From Variovorax sp. CAN15 (lineage in GTDB: Bacteria; Pseudomonadota; Gammaproteobacteria; Burkholderiales; Burkholderiaceae_C), in NCBI RefSeq assembly GCF_030462475.1, contig NZ_JASMRZ010000036.1, positions 1-56,867 of the forward strand: a DNA stretch of 56,867 nucleotides. The letters are read 5' to 3'. This document shows, piece after piece, positions 48,779 to 56,867 of this stretch. Positions within the stretch are counted from its first letter, which is position 1; each line of letters opens with the position of its first letter. The notes below the pieces were generated by a model, which saw only the letters and a list, made by a program, of their open reading frames with translations, was not told where the DNA came from and made no database searches. A program made the position numbers and the translations under genes.

Positions 48779-51391
48779 ATGGCTGCGCGCGCCTCGGCGC
48801 CGGCCGGTCCGATGCTTCTTCGATTGGCGCGGACCGCGCAGAAACTTCCCTCTCTGCCCCTGGCATGCACCCTGGCGTTCGGCACGCCGGTGGCGCTCGC
48901 GCAGCCGTCGCCCGCGCAGCCCGCAGCCATCGACAGCGCCCGCCCGCTGAATGACGCAGCCTACGACGCGCGCCGGCACGACGCGCTGATCGTCGAGCGC
49001 CGCGAAGGCCGCGTCACCGGTGCCGACGCGTTGCGGCAGCTCAAGGCCTGGCTGGCCTCGCCGATGGCCGGCGATGCGCGCCGGCGCGTGGCCTCCGACG
49101 CCATCGCGATCGCTTCGGCGGACGGCCAGTACGCGCAGGCCGTCGCGCTCGCTCGCGAGTTCGCGCCCTCGACGCTGCAGACCTATGCCCTGGGCCCGCT
49201 CGCGGAGGCCGCCCGGCGCACCCGGGACACCGGCCTGCAGGGCGAGACGATCGCCGTCTGGCGCGCGCGGCAGCCCGATGCGCGCGAGCCTCGCGTGCAC
49301 GAGGCCTGGTGGCGCATCGAAAGCGGCGACCTCGCCGGCGCACAGGCGCTGTACGACGCGCTCTCGCAACCCGCTCCCGTACGGATCGACGATCGCGTGG
49401 CGCTGCTCGAACTGCGCGGCGCGCTCGCGCGTGCCCGCAAGGACACACTGCAGGCCCTGGGCGCCTACGCCGAAGCCGGGGCTCTTCGACCCGGCCGTCT
49501 CGACCTGCGCCGCGAGGCCGACTTCCTCCTCGCGGCCAGCGGCGCCGCGTCGAGCGCCTTCGAGAGCGCGGAGGCGGCGCGGCGCGCCAACCCCGGCAGC
49601 TTCTCGCCGCTGGCGCTGTCCACGCTGCAGCAGGAGGCGCTCGCGCAGCGGCTGCGCTGGGCGATACGCGCGCGCGACCAGCGCCTGGGCACCGAACGCG
49701 TCGTTGCGCTCGACCGCGTGCTGGCCGAGCAGGAGGCCGCGCTGGCCCGGGTCGATGCCGAGGCTCCCCAGGCGGACCCCGCGGACGCCGACGCATGGCG
49801 CAACCTGCGCATGAAGCTGCAGACCGATCGGCTGCTGGCGCTGGTCGAACGCGGCCGCCCGGCCGAGGCCGTCGCGCTCTACGACGCGATGCGCGCCACC
49901 GATACGAACATTCCCGCCTACGCGCTGGTGGCCGCGGGCCGCGCGCTCGCGCAGCAGCGGCGCTCCATCGAGGCCGTGCCGGTCTACGAGGCGGCCATCG
50001 CCTGGCGCGGCGCCGAAGTGCCGATGCCCGACGAGGCATATCTCGGGCTGGTCTACGCCTACCTCGACGTGGGCCGCTTCGCGGACGCCGATGCGCTGCT
50101 GCAGCGCATCGAGGCCGCCACGCCCGCGCAGCTGCGGCTCGCGCCAGAGCCCGGCCGCCCGAACGGCGAGTACACCGACGTCAGCGGCCTGCGCGGCATG
50201 GTGCAGCTCTACACCGACCGCCCCGCGCTCGCGCAGCGCAGCTTTTCGGTGCTGACGCGGGAGGCTCCGCTGAACCCCGGCTTCGCGCACGGCGCGGCCC
50301 TCACCGAGCGGCTGCGCGAGCACCCCGAGGCCGCGCTGGCGCGCTACGAGGCGCTCGCGGCCGATTCGCCCTACGACACCGATGCGCGCGTCGGGCATGT
50401 CGAGGCGCTGCTCGACGCATCCGAGTTCGCCGAGGCCCGCCGCCGCGCCGAATCGCTCGCAGCCGACGTGCCCGACTCGGTGCAGGTGCGCGAGATGGAA
50501 CGCAAGCGCCACGCGCTCGTGGGCCCGAGGCTCGACGTCGACGCCGAGGCCTCCTCGGGCGGCGCGGCCATCGCCAACCGCGAATGGCGCATCGACAGCC
50601 GGCTCAGCTCGGGCCTCATCGACGACCGCTGGCGCGTGTTCTACGAGCAGACGCTGGGACGCGGCAGCACCGACATCGGCAACGCGAACTGGGCGCGCGG
50701 CGGCCTCGGCCTGGGCTGGGAGCAGGGCCGCTGGCTGGCCGAAGGCATCGTGCAGCACGCGAACGGCGGGCCGTATCGCAACAGCGTGGCCGGCCGGCTC
50801 GACTACCGTGCGGGCGACGCATGGCGGCTGTCGGCCACCTACGACGGCGACAGCAGGGAGCTGCCGTGGAAGGCGCGCGCGGCGGGCATCGGCGCGCACG
50901 AGTTCGGCGCAGGCGTGGGCTACGTGGTCGACGAATCGCGCCGCTTCGACCTGAAGTGGCAGCAGCTCGACTTCAGCGACGGCAACCGGCGCGAGGGCAT
51001 CGACATCGGCTGGCGCGAGCGCTGGATCAGCACGCCGGCCTTCCAGCTCGAGACCCGGCTCGGCGCCGACGCGGGCCGCGGCCGCGCGGTCGATGCGCCC
51101 TACTTCAACCCGTCGAGCGACTCCAGCGTGCAGTTCAGCGTGCGCGCGCAATGGCTCAACTGGAAGCGCGACGACCGGCAGTTCTTCCAGGTCGTCGAGC
51201 TCGGCGGCGGCAGCTACCGGCAGGCCGGCTTCGGCAGCGGCCCGATGTGGAGCCTGCGCTACGAGCACCGCTGGAACCTCGGGCCGAAGCTCACGCTGCG
51301 CTACGGCGTGGTCTTCTCCGGACACCCCTACGACGGCGTGCGCGAGCGACAGCGCGGCGTCTTCCTGAACCTCTCGACTCCGCTGCCGTGA
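48779..51391 (+). CDS. pgaA: Outer-membrane PNAG porin PgaA
   Basis: An 870-residue protein with an N-terminal signal region (SLPLACTLAFGTPVALAQP near 25-45), a long helical repeat region of TPR type (to about 560) rich in Ala/Arg/Glu, then a beta-rich C-terminal part (about 590-870) ending in RGVFLNLSTPLP, a barrel-like end. This is the PgaA plan: a periplasmic TPR superhelix that holds PgaB and polymer, and a 16-strand-type export barrel. Order pgaABCD confirms it. The ATG at 48779 has GGAG in front; GTG 48746 is possible. The stop overlaps the pgaB start by one base (TGATG). Confidence 0.9.
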   Translation: MAARASAPAGPMLLRLARTAQKLPSLPLACTLAFGTPVALAQPSPAQPAAIDSARPLNDAAYDARRHDALIVERREGRVTGADALRQLKAWLASPMAGDARRRVASDAIAIASADGQYAQAVALAREFAPSTLQTYALGPLAEAARRTRDTGLQGETIAVWRARQPDAREPRVHEAWWRIESGDLAGAQALYDALSQPAPVRIDDRVALLELRGALARARKDTLQALGAYAEAGALRPGRLDLRREADFLLAASGAASSAFESAEAARRANPGSFSPLALSTLQQEALAQRLRWAIRARDQRLGTERVVALDRVLAEQEAALARVDAEAPQADPADADAWRNLRMKLQTDRLLALVERGRPAEAVALYDAMRATDTNIPAYALVAAGRALAQQRRSIEAVPVYEAAIAWRGAEVPMPDEAYLGLVYAYLDVGRFADADALLQRIEAATPAQLRLAPEPGRPNGEYTDVSGLRGMVQLYTDRPALAQRSFSVLTREAPLNPGFAHGAALTERLREHPEAALARYEALAADSPYDTDARVGHVEALLDASEFAEARRRAESLAADVPDSVQVREMERKRHALVGPRLDVDAEASSGGAAIANREWRIDSRLSSGLIDDRWRVFYEQTLGRGSTDIGNANWARGGLGLGWEQGRWLAEGIVQHANGGPYRNSVAGRLDYRAGDAWRLSATYDGDSRELPWKARAAGIGAHEFGAGVGYVVDESRRFDLKWQQLDFSDGNRREGIDIGWRERWISTPAFQLETRLGADAGRGRAVDAPYFNPSSDSSVQFSVRAQWLNWKRDDRQFFQVVELGGGSYRQAGFGSGPMWSLRYEHRWNLGPKLTLRYGVVFSGHPYDGVRERQRGVFLNLSTPLP

Positions 51392-53472
51392 TGAGAAGAA
51401 AAACCAAGCCCCACCCCATCGACTTCTGGCGTTCGACCTTGCCGTGGCTGCTGCTGGCGCTGCTCGCGGCCTGCGCGCTGCCGGTGCCCGCGCAGCCGCT
51501 GCCGCCCGCCGACCCGGACGACGGCCAGGGCTTTCGCGTGATCGCGTTCCACGACGTGCGCGCCAACGTGCGCCAGAGCTTCGAGGCATCGCCCGACGAG
51601 ACCGCGGTGGACGAGCGCACCTTCGCCGACACCCTGGCCTGGCTGCAGTACAGCGGCTACCACCCGGTGAGCCTGCAGCAGATCGTCGACGCGCGCGCGG
51701 ACGGCAAGCCGCTGCCGCCCAAGGCCGTGCTGCTGACCTTCGACGACGGCTACCGCAGTGCCTACACCAAGGTGTTCCCGCTGCTCAAGCGCTACAACTA
51801 TCCGGCGCTGATGGCGCTGGTCACGAGCTGGCTAGAGGTGCCGCAGGGCCGGCAGGTGCACTGGGGAGACAGGCCAGCGCCGCGCGAGAACTTCCTCTCG
51901 TGGAGCGAGGCGGCCGAGATGGCGCGCTCGGGCCTGGTCGAGTTCGCGAGCCACAGCGACGCGATGCACACCGGCATCCTCGCCAACCCGCAGGGCAACC
52001 TGCTGCCGGCCGCGGCCACGCACCGCTACGACCCGAAGACCGGCCGCTACGAGGACGACGACGCCTACGTCCAGCGCGTCGAGGCCGACCTGCGCCGCAG
52101 CCGCGAGATCATCGAGCGGCGCACCGGCGCAAAGGTGCGCTCGATGGTGTGGCCCTACGGTGCTTACAACACCGCGGCCGTCGAGGCCTCGAAGCGCGCG
52201 GGCATGCCCATCACCTTCACGCTCGACGACGGCCCCAACGCGCCCGGGGTGCCGCTGGCGCGCATCCGCCGCGCGCTGGCCGCCTACGACAACGAGGCGC
52301 CGGCCTTCGATCGCATGCTGCGCAGCCCCGTGGGCGGCGAGGTGCGGCCGGTCAACCGCGTGATGCACGTGGACCTCGACTACGTGTACGACCCCGACCC
52401 GGCCCAGCAGGAGCGTAACCTCTCGATGCTGATCGACCGCGTGGCCGCGGTGCATCCGCGCGCGGTGTTCCTGCAGGCCTACGCCGACCCCGACGGCGAC
52501 GGCGTGGCCGACGCGCTGTACTTCCCAAACCGCCACCTGCCGGTGCGCGCCGACCTGTTCGGCCGCGCGGCCTGGCAGCTGCACAGCCGCGCCGGCGTGA
52601 AGGTCTACGCCTGGATGCCGGTCACGGCCTTCAGGCTGCCTGCATCGAACCCGCTGGCCACGCACACGGTGGCGGCGCAGGACGGCGCGGTGCACGCCGA
52701 CCGCTACCACCGTCTCACGCCCTTCGACCCGGCGGTGCGGGCACTGGTCGGCGACATCTACGAAGACCTTGGCCGCCACTGCTTCTTCGAGGGCCTTCTG
52801 TTCCACGACGACGCGATGCTCTCCGACGACGAGGACGCGAGCCCCGCCGCGCTGGCCACCTATGCGCAATGGGGACTGCCGGGCGACGTGGCGGCGATCC
52901 GCGCGAACCCGGAGCTGACGGCGCGCTGGACCACGGCCAAGACGCGCTACCTGATCGGCTTCACGAAGGAGCTCGCCGCGCGCGCGGGCGCCTGGCGCCC
53001 GGCGCTGGAGACCGCGCGCAACCTCTACGCCCGGCCGGTGCTCGAACCCCAGGCCGAGCAGTGGTTCGCGCAGAACTACGAGGCCTCGCTCGCGGCTTAC
53101 GACTACGTCGCGCTCATGGCCATGCCCCGCATGGAGCGCGAGGCCGATGCGGACGGCTGGCTCGCGCGCCTGGCCCGGCGCGCCGCCGACACGCCGCGCG
53201 GCCTCGACGGCACCGTGTTCGAACTGCAGGCGCGCGACTGGCGCACCGGCAAGCCAGTGCCCGACGCCGAACTCACGCGCCAGTGGACGCTGCTGCAGCG
53301 CGCCGGCGTGCGCCACCTGGGCTACTACCCCGACGACTTCCTCCACGACCAGCCCGGGCTGGACACCGTGCGCCGCGCGATCTCGGTGCGCACCCTGCTG
53401 CCGCGCGCGCTGCGCACGCCGGCCGAGACCGAAGCGCCACCGAGCCCGCTGCAAGGAGCGCGGCCGCGATGA
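51391..53472 (+). CDS. pgaB: PNAG N-deacetylase PgaB
   Basis: A 693-residue periplasmic protein. The N-terminal signal/lipoprotein-like region has LLALLAACALPVPAQP, with a Cys at the cleavage place. The carbohydrate-esterase-4 domain (about 50-310) has LLTFDDGYRSAY with the metal Asp pair, FASHSDAMHTG with the metal His residues and WPYGAYN. The C-terminal domain (about 320-690) is the GH13-like polymer-binding/hydrolase part (MHVDLDYVYDPDPAQQERNL). PgaB removes acetyl groups from poly-beta-1,6-GlcNAc before export. The domain order is as in E. coli PgaB. Confidence 0.94.
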   Translation: MRRKTKPHPIDFWRSTLPWLLLALLAACALPVPAQPLPPADPDDGQGFRVIAFHDVRANVRQSFEASPDETAVDERTFADTLAWLQYSGYHPVSLQQIVDARADGKPLPPKAVLLTFDDGYRSAYTKVFPLLKRYNYPALMALVTSWLEVPQGRQVHWGDRPAPRENFLSWSEAAEMARSGLVEFASHSDAMHTGILANPQGNLLPAAATHRYDPKTGRYEDDDAYVQRVEADLRRSREIIERRTGAKVRSMVWPYGAYNTAAVEASKRAGMPITFTLDDGPNAPGVPLARIRRALAAYDNEAPAFDRMLRSPVGGEVRPVNRVMHVDLDYVYDPDPAQQERNLSMLIDRVAAVHPRAVFLQAYADPDGDGVADALYFPNRHLPVRADLFGRAAWQLHSRAGVKVYAWMPVTAFRLPASNPLATHTVAAQDGAVHADRYHRLTPFDPAVRALVGDIYEDLGRHCFFEGLLFHDDAMLSDDEDASPAALATYAQWGLPGDVAAIRANPELTARWTTAKTRYLIGFTKELAARAGAWRPALETARNLYARPVLEPQAEQWFAQNYEASLAAYDYVALMAMPRMEREADADGWLARLARRAADTPRGLDGTVFELQARDWRTGKPVPDAELTRQWTLLQRAGVRHLGYYPDDFLHDQPGLDTVRRAISVRTLLPRALRTPAETEAPPSPLQGARPR

Positions 53473-54749
53473 GCCCCACCCTGCAATTCCTCGGGCAGAC
53501 GCTGCCTTCGCTGCTGTTCGGCTTCGTTTTCTATTACCCGTTCTTCATGGCCTACGTCTGGATGGCGGGCGGCCTCTCGCATGCGATGGTGTTCGAGCGC
53601 AGGCGCGACGTCGACGTCAACCCGCTCGACCTGCTGCCCTCGCGCCCGCTGGTCACGGTGGTGGTGCCCTGCTTCAACGAGGCGCCGCACCTGCGCGAGG
53701 TGATCGAACAGCTGATGCGCACGCGCTACCCCTACTGCGAAGTCATCGCGGTGAACGACGGCAGCACCGACGGCACCGGCGAGCTGCTCGACGAGATGAC
53801 CAAGGAGTACGGCCGCCTGCGCGTGATCCACAACGCCAGCAACCAGGGCAAGGCCGTGGGCCTCAACACCGCCTGCCAGCTCGCGCGCGGCGAGTACATC
53901 CTCGGCATCGACGGCGACGCGCTGATCGACGAAGACGCCATCGCCTGGATGCTGCTGCCGATGCTGGCCTCCGAGCGCATCGGCGCGGTCACCGGCAACC
54001 CGCGCATCCGCACCCGCACCACGCTGCTGGGGCGCATGCAGGTGGGCGAGTTCTCCTCGATCATCGGCCTCATCAAGCGATCGCAGCAGCTGGTGGGCAC
54101 GCTCTTCACCGTGTCGGGCGTGCTCGCCATGTTCCGCCGCCGCGCGGTGATCGACGTGGGCTTCTGGAGCCCCGACGTGCTCACCGAGGACATCGACATG
54201 AGCTGGAAGCTGCAGATCGCCGGCTGGCAGCTGCGCTTCGAGCCGCGCGCGCTGTGCTGGATTCTGATGCCCGAGACCTTGCGCGGTCTCTGGAAGCAGC
54301 GCCTGCGCTGGGCCGTCGGCGGCATCCAGACCATGCTGCGCTGCACCCCGCACATCCTGCGGCCGCGCCACTGGCGCATGTGGCCCGTGTACTTCGAGTA
54401 CATGACCAGCGTCTTCTGGGCCTATGCGATGGCGCTGGTGCTGCTCATCAGCCTGGTGCGGCCCTTCCTGCCGCACGACTCGTCCTGGCACTCGGCGCTG
54501 CTGCCGCACTGGCAGGGCACGCTGCTGGCCATGACCTGCATCCTGCAGATGCTGCTGAGCCTGTGGATCGACCGCCGCTACGACCGCGACCTGCTGCGCT
54601 ACTTCGCCGGAACCATCTGGTATCCGATCGCCTTCTGGACCATCACGATGGCGGCCACCGTCATCGCGGTCCCCCAAGCCCTGATACGCCGCCGGGGGAA
54701 ACGCGCGGTGTGGACAAGCCCCGATCGAGGAGTCTCCGATGCCCCATGA
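53469..54749 (+). CDS. pgaC: PNAG synthase catalytic subunit PgaC
   Basis: A 426-residue GT2 membrane synthase that polymerises UDP-GlcNAc. VTVVVPCFNEAPHLREVIEQ starts the domain. The acidic residues are in VNDGSTDG, GIDGDALIDED and TEDIDMSWKLQ, and KQRLRWAVGGIQ is the Q-x-x-R-W motif. There are N-terminal and C-terminal membrane helices (about 10-35 and 310-405). Its start overlaps the pgaB stop as ATGA. The last 15 residues overlap pgaD by 11 bases. Confidence 0.96.
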   Translation: MSPTLQFLGQTLPSLLFGFVFYYPFFMAYVWMAGGLSHAMVFERRRDVDVNPLDLLPSRPLVTVVVPCFNEAPHLREVIEQLMRTRYPYCEVIAVNDGSTDGTGELLDEMTKEYGRLRVIHNASNQGKAVGLNTACQLARGEYILGIDGDALIDEDAIAWMLLPMLASERIGAVTGNPRIRTRTTLLGRMQVGEFSSIIGLIKRSQQLVGTLFTVSGVLAMFRRRAVIDVGFWSPDVLTEDIDMSWKLQIAGWQLRFEPRALCWILMPETLRGLWKQRLRWAVGGIQTMLRCTPHILRPRHWRMWPVYFEYMTSVFWAYAMALVLLISLVRPFLPHDSSWHSALLPHWQGTLLAMTCILQMLLSLWIDRRYDRDLLRYFAGTIWYPIAFWTITMAATVIAVPQALIRRRGKRAVWTSPDRGVSDAP

Positions 54750-55311
54750 GTCCGTGTTCCCTTCCAGCTATCCGCCCGACATGCACGACGACGCGGCGCC
54801 CCCGAGCCGCCGCCGCTCGTGGGGGCAGCCGGCGGTGGAGGAGCCCATCATCGATGCCGCCCGCATCCCGCTGCGCTCGTTCGGCAGCGGCCGCTCGCCG
54901 CAGCGCGCGCTGGCCATGTACCTGTGGCTGCGCCTGCTGCGCCCGGCCGTCACGGTCGCGATCTGGTTCTGCGCGGTCTGGTATGCATGGCCCTACGTGC
55001 TCGGCGCGCGCTCCCAACCCGAGGTGCTGCATCTGCTGAGCCTGTACGGCCTGGTGATCTGCGCCATCCTGGCGTCGATGCTGGTGATGGCGCCATGGCG
55101 CCGGCGCCAGCACCGCCGCGAGGCGCCGCCCGTGAAGGAAAAGTCATCCCTCTCCGCGCTGGCCACCTACATCGAGGTGACTCCCGCGCGCCTGTCGACC
55201 TGGCAGCGTACGCGCCAGCTGCTGGTGCACCACGACAACAACGGACATCTGCGCGACGCCATCGATACCACGCCGGCCACCCTCGAGCCCGAGACCGCGA
55301 AAAAGCGCTGA
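54739..55311 (+). CDS. pgaD: PNAG synthase accessory protein PgaD
   Basis: A 190-residue protein with two hydrophobic segments at about 65-85 and 97-115, as in PgaD, plus an Arg-rich stretch and a hydrophilic tail. In E. coli PgaD binds PgaC and together they bind c-di-GMP to turn on synthesis. Sequence conservation of PgaD is low, and the call rests on topology and on its place after pgaC. The N-terminal 50 residues are longer than usual. Confidence 0.8.
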   Translation: MPHESVFPSSYPPDMHDDAAPPSRRRSWGQPAVEEPIIDAARIPLRSFGSGRSPQRALAMYLWLRLLRPAVTVAIWFCAVWYAWPYVLGARSQPEVLHLLSLYGLVICAILASMLVMAPWRRRQHRREAPPVKEKSSLSALATYIEVTPARLSTWQRTRQLLVHHDNNGHLRDAIDTTPATLEPETAKKR

Positions 55312-55399
55312 GAGCCCGTGACCCGTCCGGCCGGGGCGCATGCAGGGGTTTCGCGACGGTGATTCAATCGCCGCACCCCATCCACCAAGGACCCGCTTC

Positions 55400-56197
55400 A
55401 TGGACCTCCAGCTCCAGGACCAGCACGTACTCGTCACCGGCGGCAGCAAGGGCATCGGCCTCGCCTGCGCGCTCGGCTTCCTGCGCGAAGGCGCCCGCGT
55501 GAGCCTCGTCTCGCGCGACCTCGCCAACCTCGAGCAGGGCCGCAAGACCCTCGCCGAATCGTTCCCTCAGGCCGAAGGCCGCGTCTCCATCCACGCCGCC
55601 GACCTCAAGGACCCCGCCAGCGCCGTCGCCGCCCTCGACGCCGCCGAAAAGGCATTCGGCCCCGTCGACGTCCTCGTCAACTCCGCAGGCGCCGCCCGCC
55701 GCACTCCGCCCGACGACCTCACTCCCGCGTCGTGGCACGACGCCATGGACGCCAAGTACTTCACCTACATCCACATGATCGACCCGGTCGTCAAGCGAAT
55801 GGGCCAGCGCGGCCGCGGCGCCATCGTCAACGTCATCGGCCAGGGCGGCAAGGTCGCGAGCCCCGTCCACATGGCCGGCGGTGCAGCCAACGCCGCCCTC
55901 ATGCTGGTGAGCGCCGGAATGGCCGCCGCCTATGCAGGCAAGGGCGTGCGCGTGAACGCGGTGAACCCCGGCCTGACGCTCACGGAGCGCCTGCAGGAAG
56001 GAATGAAGGCCGACGCGAAGCTGCAGGGCATCGGCACCGATGAGGCGCTGGAGCGAGCGAAGGCCAGACTGCCGCTGGGCCGCATCGCGACGCCGGAGGA
56101 AGTGGCGAACACCGTGCTGTTCCTCGCGTCGCCGAAGGCGAGTTATGTGACCGGTGCGATCGTGGCGATGGATGGTGCGGTGACGCCGATGATCTGA
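55400..56197 (+). CDS. Short-chain dehydrogenase/reductase
   Basis: A 265-residue SDR. VTGGSKGIGLACALGFLREG near 12-31 binds the cofactor, VLVNSAGAARRT is the NNAG-type motif, and ADGAIV-like VTGAIVAMDGAVTPMI ends the protein. The usual Tyr of the Y-x-x-x-K motif is not obvious: the matching stretch reads PVHMAGGAANAALMLVSAGM, where Tyr appears replaced by Met or His and Lys by Asn or Ala. If correct, the enzyme is atypical or uses other residues. The substrate is unknown. It is separated from pgaD by 88 bases and need not belong to that operon. Confidence 0.85.
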   Translation: MDLQLQDQHVLVTGGSKGIGLACALGFLREGARVSLVSRDLANLEQGRKTLAESFPQAEGRVSIHAADLKDPASAVAALDAAEKAFGPVDVLVNSAGAARRTPPDDLTPASWHDAMDAKYFTYIHMIDPVVKRMGQRGRGAIVNVIGQGGKVASPVHMAGGAANAALMLVSAGMAAAYAGKGVRVNAVNPGLTLTERLQEGMKADAKLQGIGTDEALERAKARLPLGRIATPEEVANTVLFLASPKASYVTGAIVAMDGAVTPMI

Positions 56198-56213
56198 GGA
56201 AACGAGAAAAGCA

Positions 56214-56230
56214 CGGCGAATCGATCGCCG
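56214..56230. terminator. Possible terminator hairpin after the SDR gene
   Basis: CGGCGA / TCGCCG, 6 bp with a 5-base loop, starts 16 bases after the SDR stop. No U-run follows. Confidence 0.35.
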
Positions 56231-56245
56231 CAGCCCTCACCCCAA

Positions 56246-56269
56246 CCCTCTCCCGCAAGCGGGAGAGGG
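56246..56269. repeat. REP-like 11-bp perfect hairpin, with a decayed copy after it
   Basis: CCCTCTCCCGC, AA, GCGGGAGAGGG form an 11-bp perfect palindrome. A degenerate second block (CTCTACCGCGAGCGGGAGACG and repeated GGGAGAGG units) follows to about 56318. Hairpins of this wording are common in intergenic space of several proteobacteria. The rest, 56319-56535, is a repeat-style stretch with GAGCGAAGCGAGTTTGGGCG and a pyrimidine run (GGGGTCGCCTTTCTTTTGCC) and no gene. Confidence 0.6.
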
Positions 56270-56535
56270 AGCCAGGCCTCTACCGCGAGCGGGAGACGGA
56301 CAGAGGGAGGGAGAGGGAGAGGGAGCCAATCCGAAGGCCGAGCGAAGCAAAGGCCCGAGCGGTTCCCCTCCCCTCTGGCTGCGCCGAGGAGCGCAGCGTT
56401 TCGCGGATCAGGGCTCGCCCTTGTCTGAGCGAAGCGAGTTTGGGCGAGACCCCGCGAAACGCGAGCACCGCAGGTTGCCCGCAGCGAAGCGGAGGGACGC
56501 AGACAGTGGGGTCGCCTTTCTTTTGCCTGGCGGTC

Positions 56536-56867
56536 TCAAATCCCAAGTGCAACGATAGGTTGGATATCGACATTCTGGTTGAAACAGTCTTCGAAGAGGA
56601 CTTGTGCCGGAGTACGGAACCCCAAGGTCTTGCGTGGGCGGGTGTTCAGGCTCCAGGCGATGTGATCGAGATGGCGCTGAGAGTGAACGCTCAAGTCCGT
56701 TCCCTTGGGCAGGTACTGCCTGATCAAACCATTGGTGTTCTCGTTGATGCCGCGCTGCCAAGGGCTGTGAGGATCCGAAAGTAGATCTTCAAACCCGTGC
56801 TTTCGGCGAGCTTCTTGTGCAAGGCCATCTCCTTGCCTTGGTCGTAGGTCAAGGTTTTTCGAAGCGC
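56536..56867 (-). pseudogene. IS30-family transposase, 3' end, frameshifted and cut by the window edge
   Basis: The minus strand codes for [20 protein letters not shown] (catalytic Asp region), then KIYF; a base is missing next to 56777-56778 and the frame continues as [20 protein letters not shown], the last region holding the third catalytic acid (Glu in NENTN). The end [20 protein letters not shown] and [10 protein letters not shown] is characteristic of IS30. With the one-base deletion the transposase would be inactive unless this is a sequencing error. The stop is at 56536. The terminal inverted repeat is not identified. Confidence 0.75.

Noticed and set aside
49309..51390. Long upstream extension of the pgaB frame
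   Set aside because: It is the third frame of pgaA (Arg/Ala/Pro-rich). The true pgaB begins at 51391 with a signal sequence.
53325..54677. 450-residue minus-strand open frame
   Set aside because: It is antisense to pgaC and has shadow-type composition.

Overview
The window looks like chromosomal DNA of a high-GC betaproteobacterium of the Comamonadaceae, most like Variovorax. This rests on the argB-slmA pairing, a PhaM-type granule regulator, the codon usage and the style of the intergenic repeats. It is inferred by eye from protein character, not by a database search. No rRNA, tRNA or CRISPR array was seen.

Layout. 1-2729 (all minus): argB, slmA, a small secreted protein, then a broken second copy of most of slmA running off the left edge. 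2912-20194: a cell-surface polysaccharide locus with a WecA/MraY-type priming transferase, three GT2 proteins, manC, an ABC exporter pair (Wzm/Wzt), a 720-aa GT4 protein, an FkbM methyltransferase, a 1250-aa protein with three GT-B domains, gmd and rmd. Together manC, gmd and rmd make GDP-D-rhamnose, so the cluster resembles A-band/common-antigen type O-polysaccharide loci. 20187-31913 (all minus, densely overlapping): rfbBDAC for dTDP-L-rhamnose, followed by a set that matches the mycobacterial decaprenyl-phosphoryl-arabinose pathway: HAD-UbiA fusion, DprE1-like, DprE2-like, a GT-C-like membrane protein and a GtrA protein, with an epimerase and an FAD oxidoreductase. The HAD-UbiA gene carries a one-base frameshift in this sequence.

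31914-33654: a good sigma-70-type promoter and a tandem glycine riboswitch lead into a DadA-type D-amino-acid dehydrogenase. 33633-39153 (minus): an unusual 544-aa protein, a FIST-domain sensor protein, a PhaM-like protein and a MocR-type regulator. 39276-47597 (plus): a long co-directional run for amino-acid export and turnover (three LysE-family exporters, one EamA permease, an aminotransferase, two PhzF proteins, a GST, a glyoxalase-like protein, a threonine dehydratase). 47605-48471 (minus): a creatininase-family amidohydrolase. 48779-55311: pgaABCD for poly-beta-1,6-N-acetylglucosamine biofilm exopolysaccharide. 55400-56197: an SDR. The right edge holds a hairpin-rich repeat region and the 3' end of a frameshifted IS30-family transposase.

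Working model (inference): the first half builds a surface glycan. WecA-type priming and L-rhamnose adaptor sugars start the chain, D-rhamnose may form the backbone, and Wzm/Wzt export it. Lipid-linked D-arabinofuranose, made by the DprE-like set and flipped by GtrA, would be added outside the inner membrane by the GT-C protein. PNAG from pgaABCD is a second, independent surface polymer.
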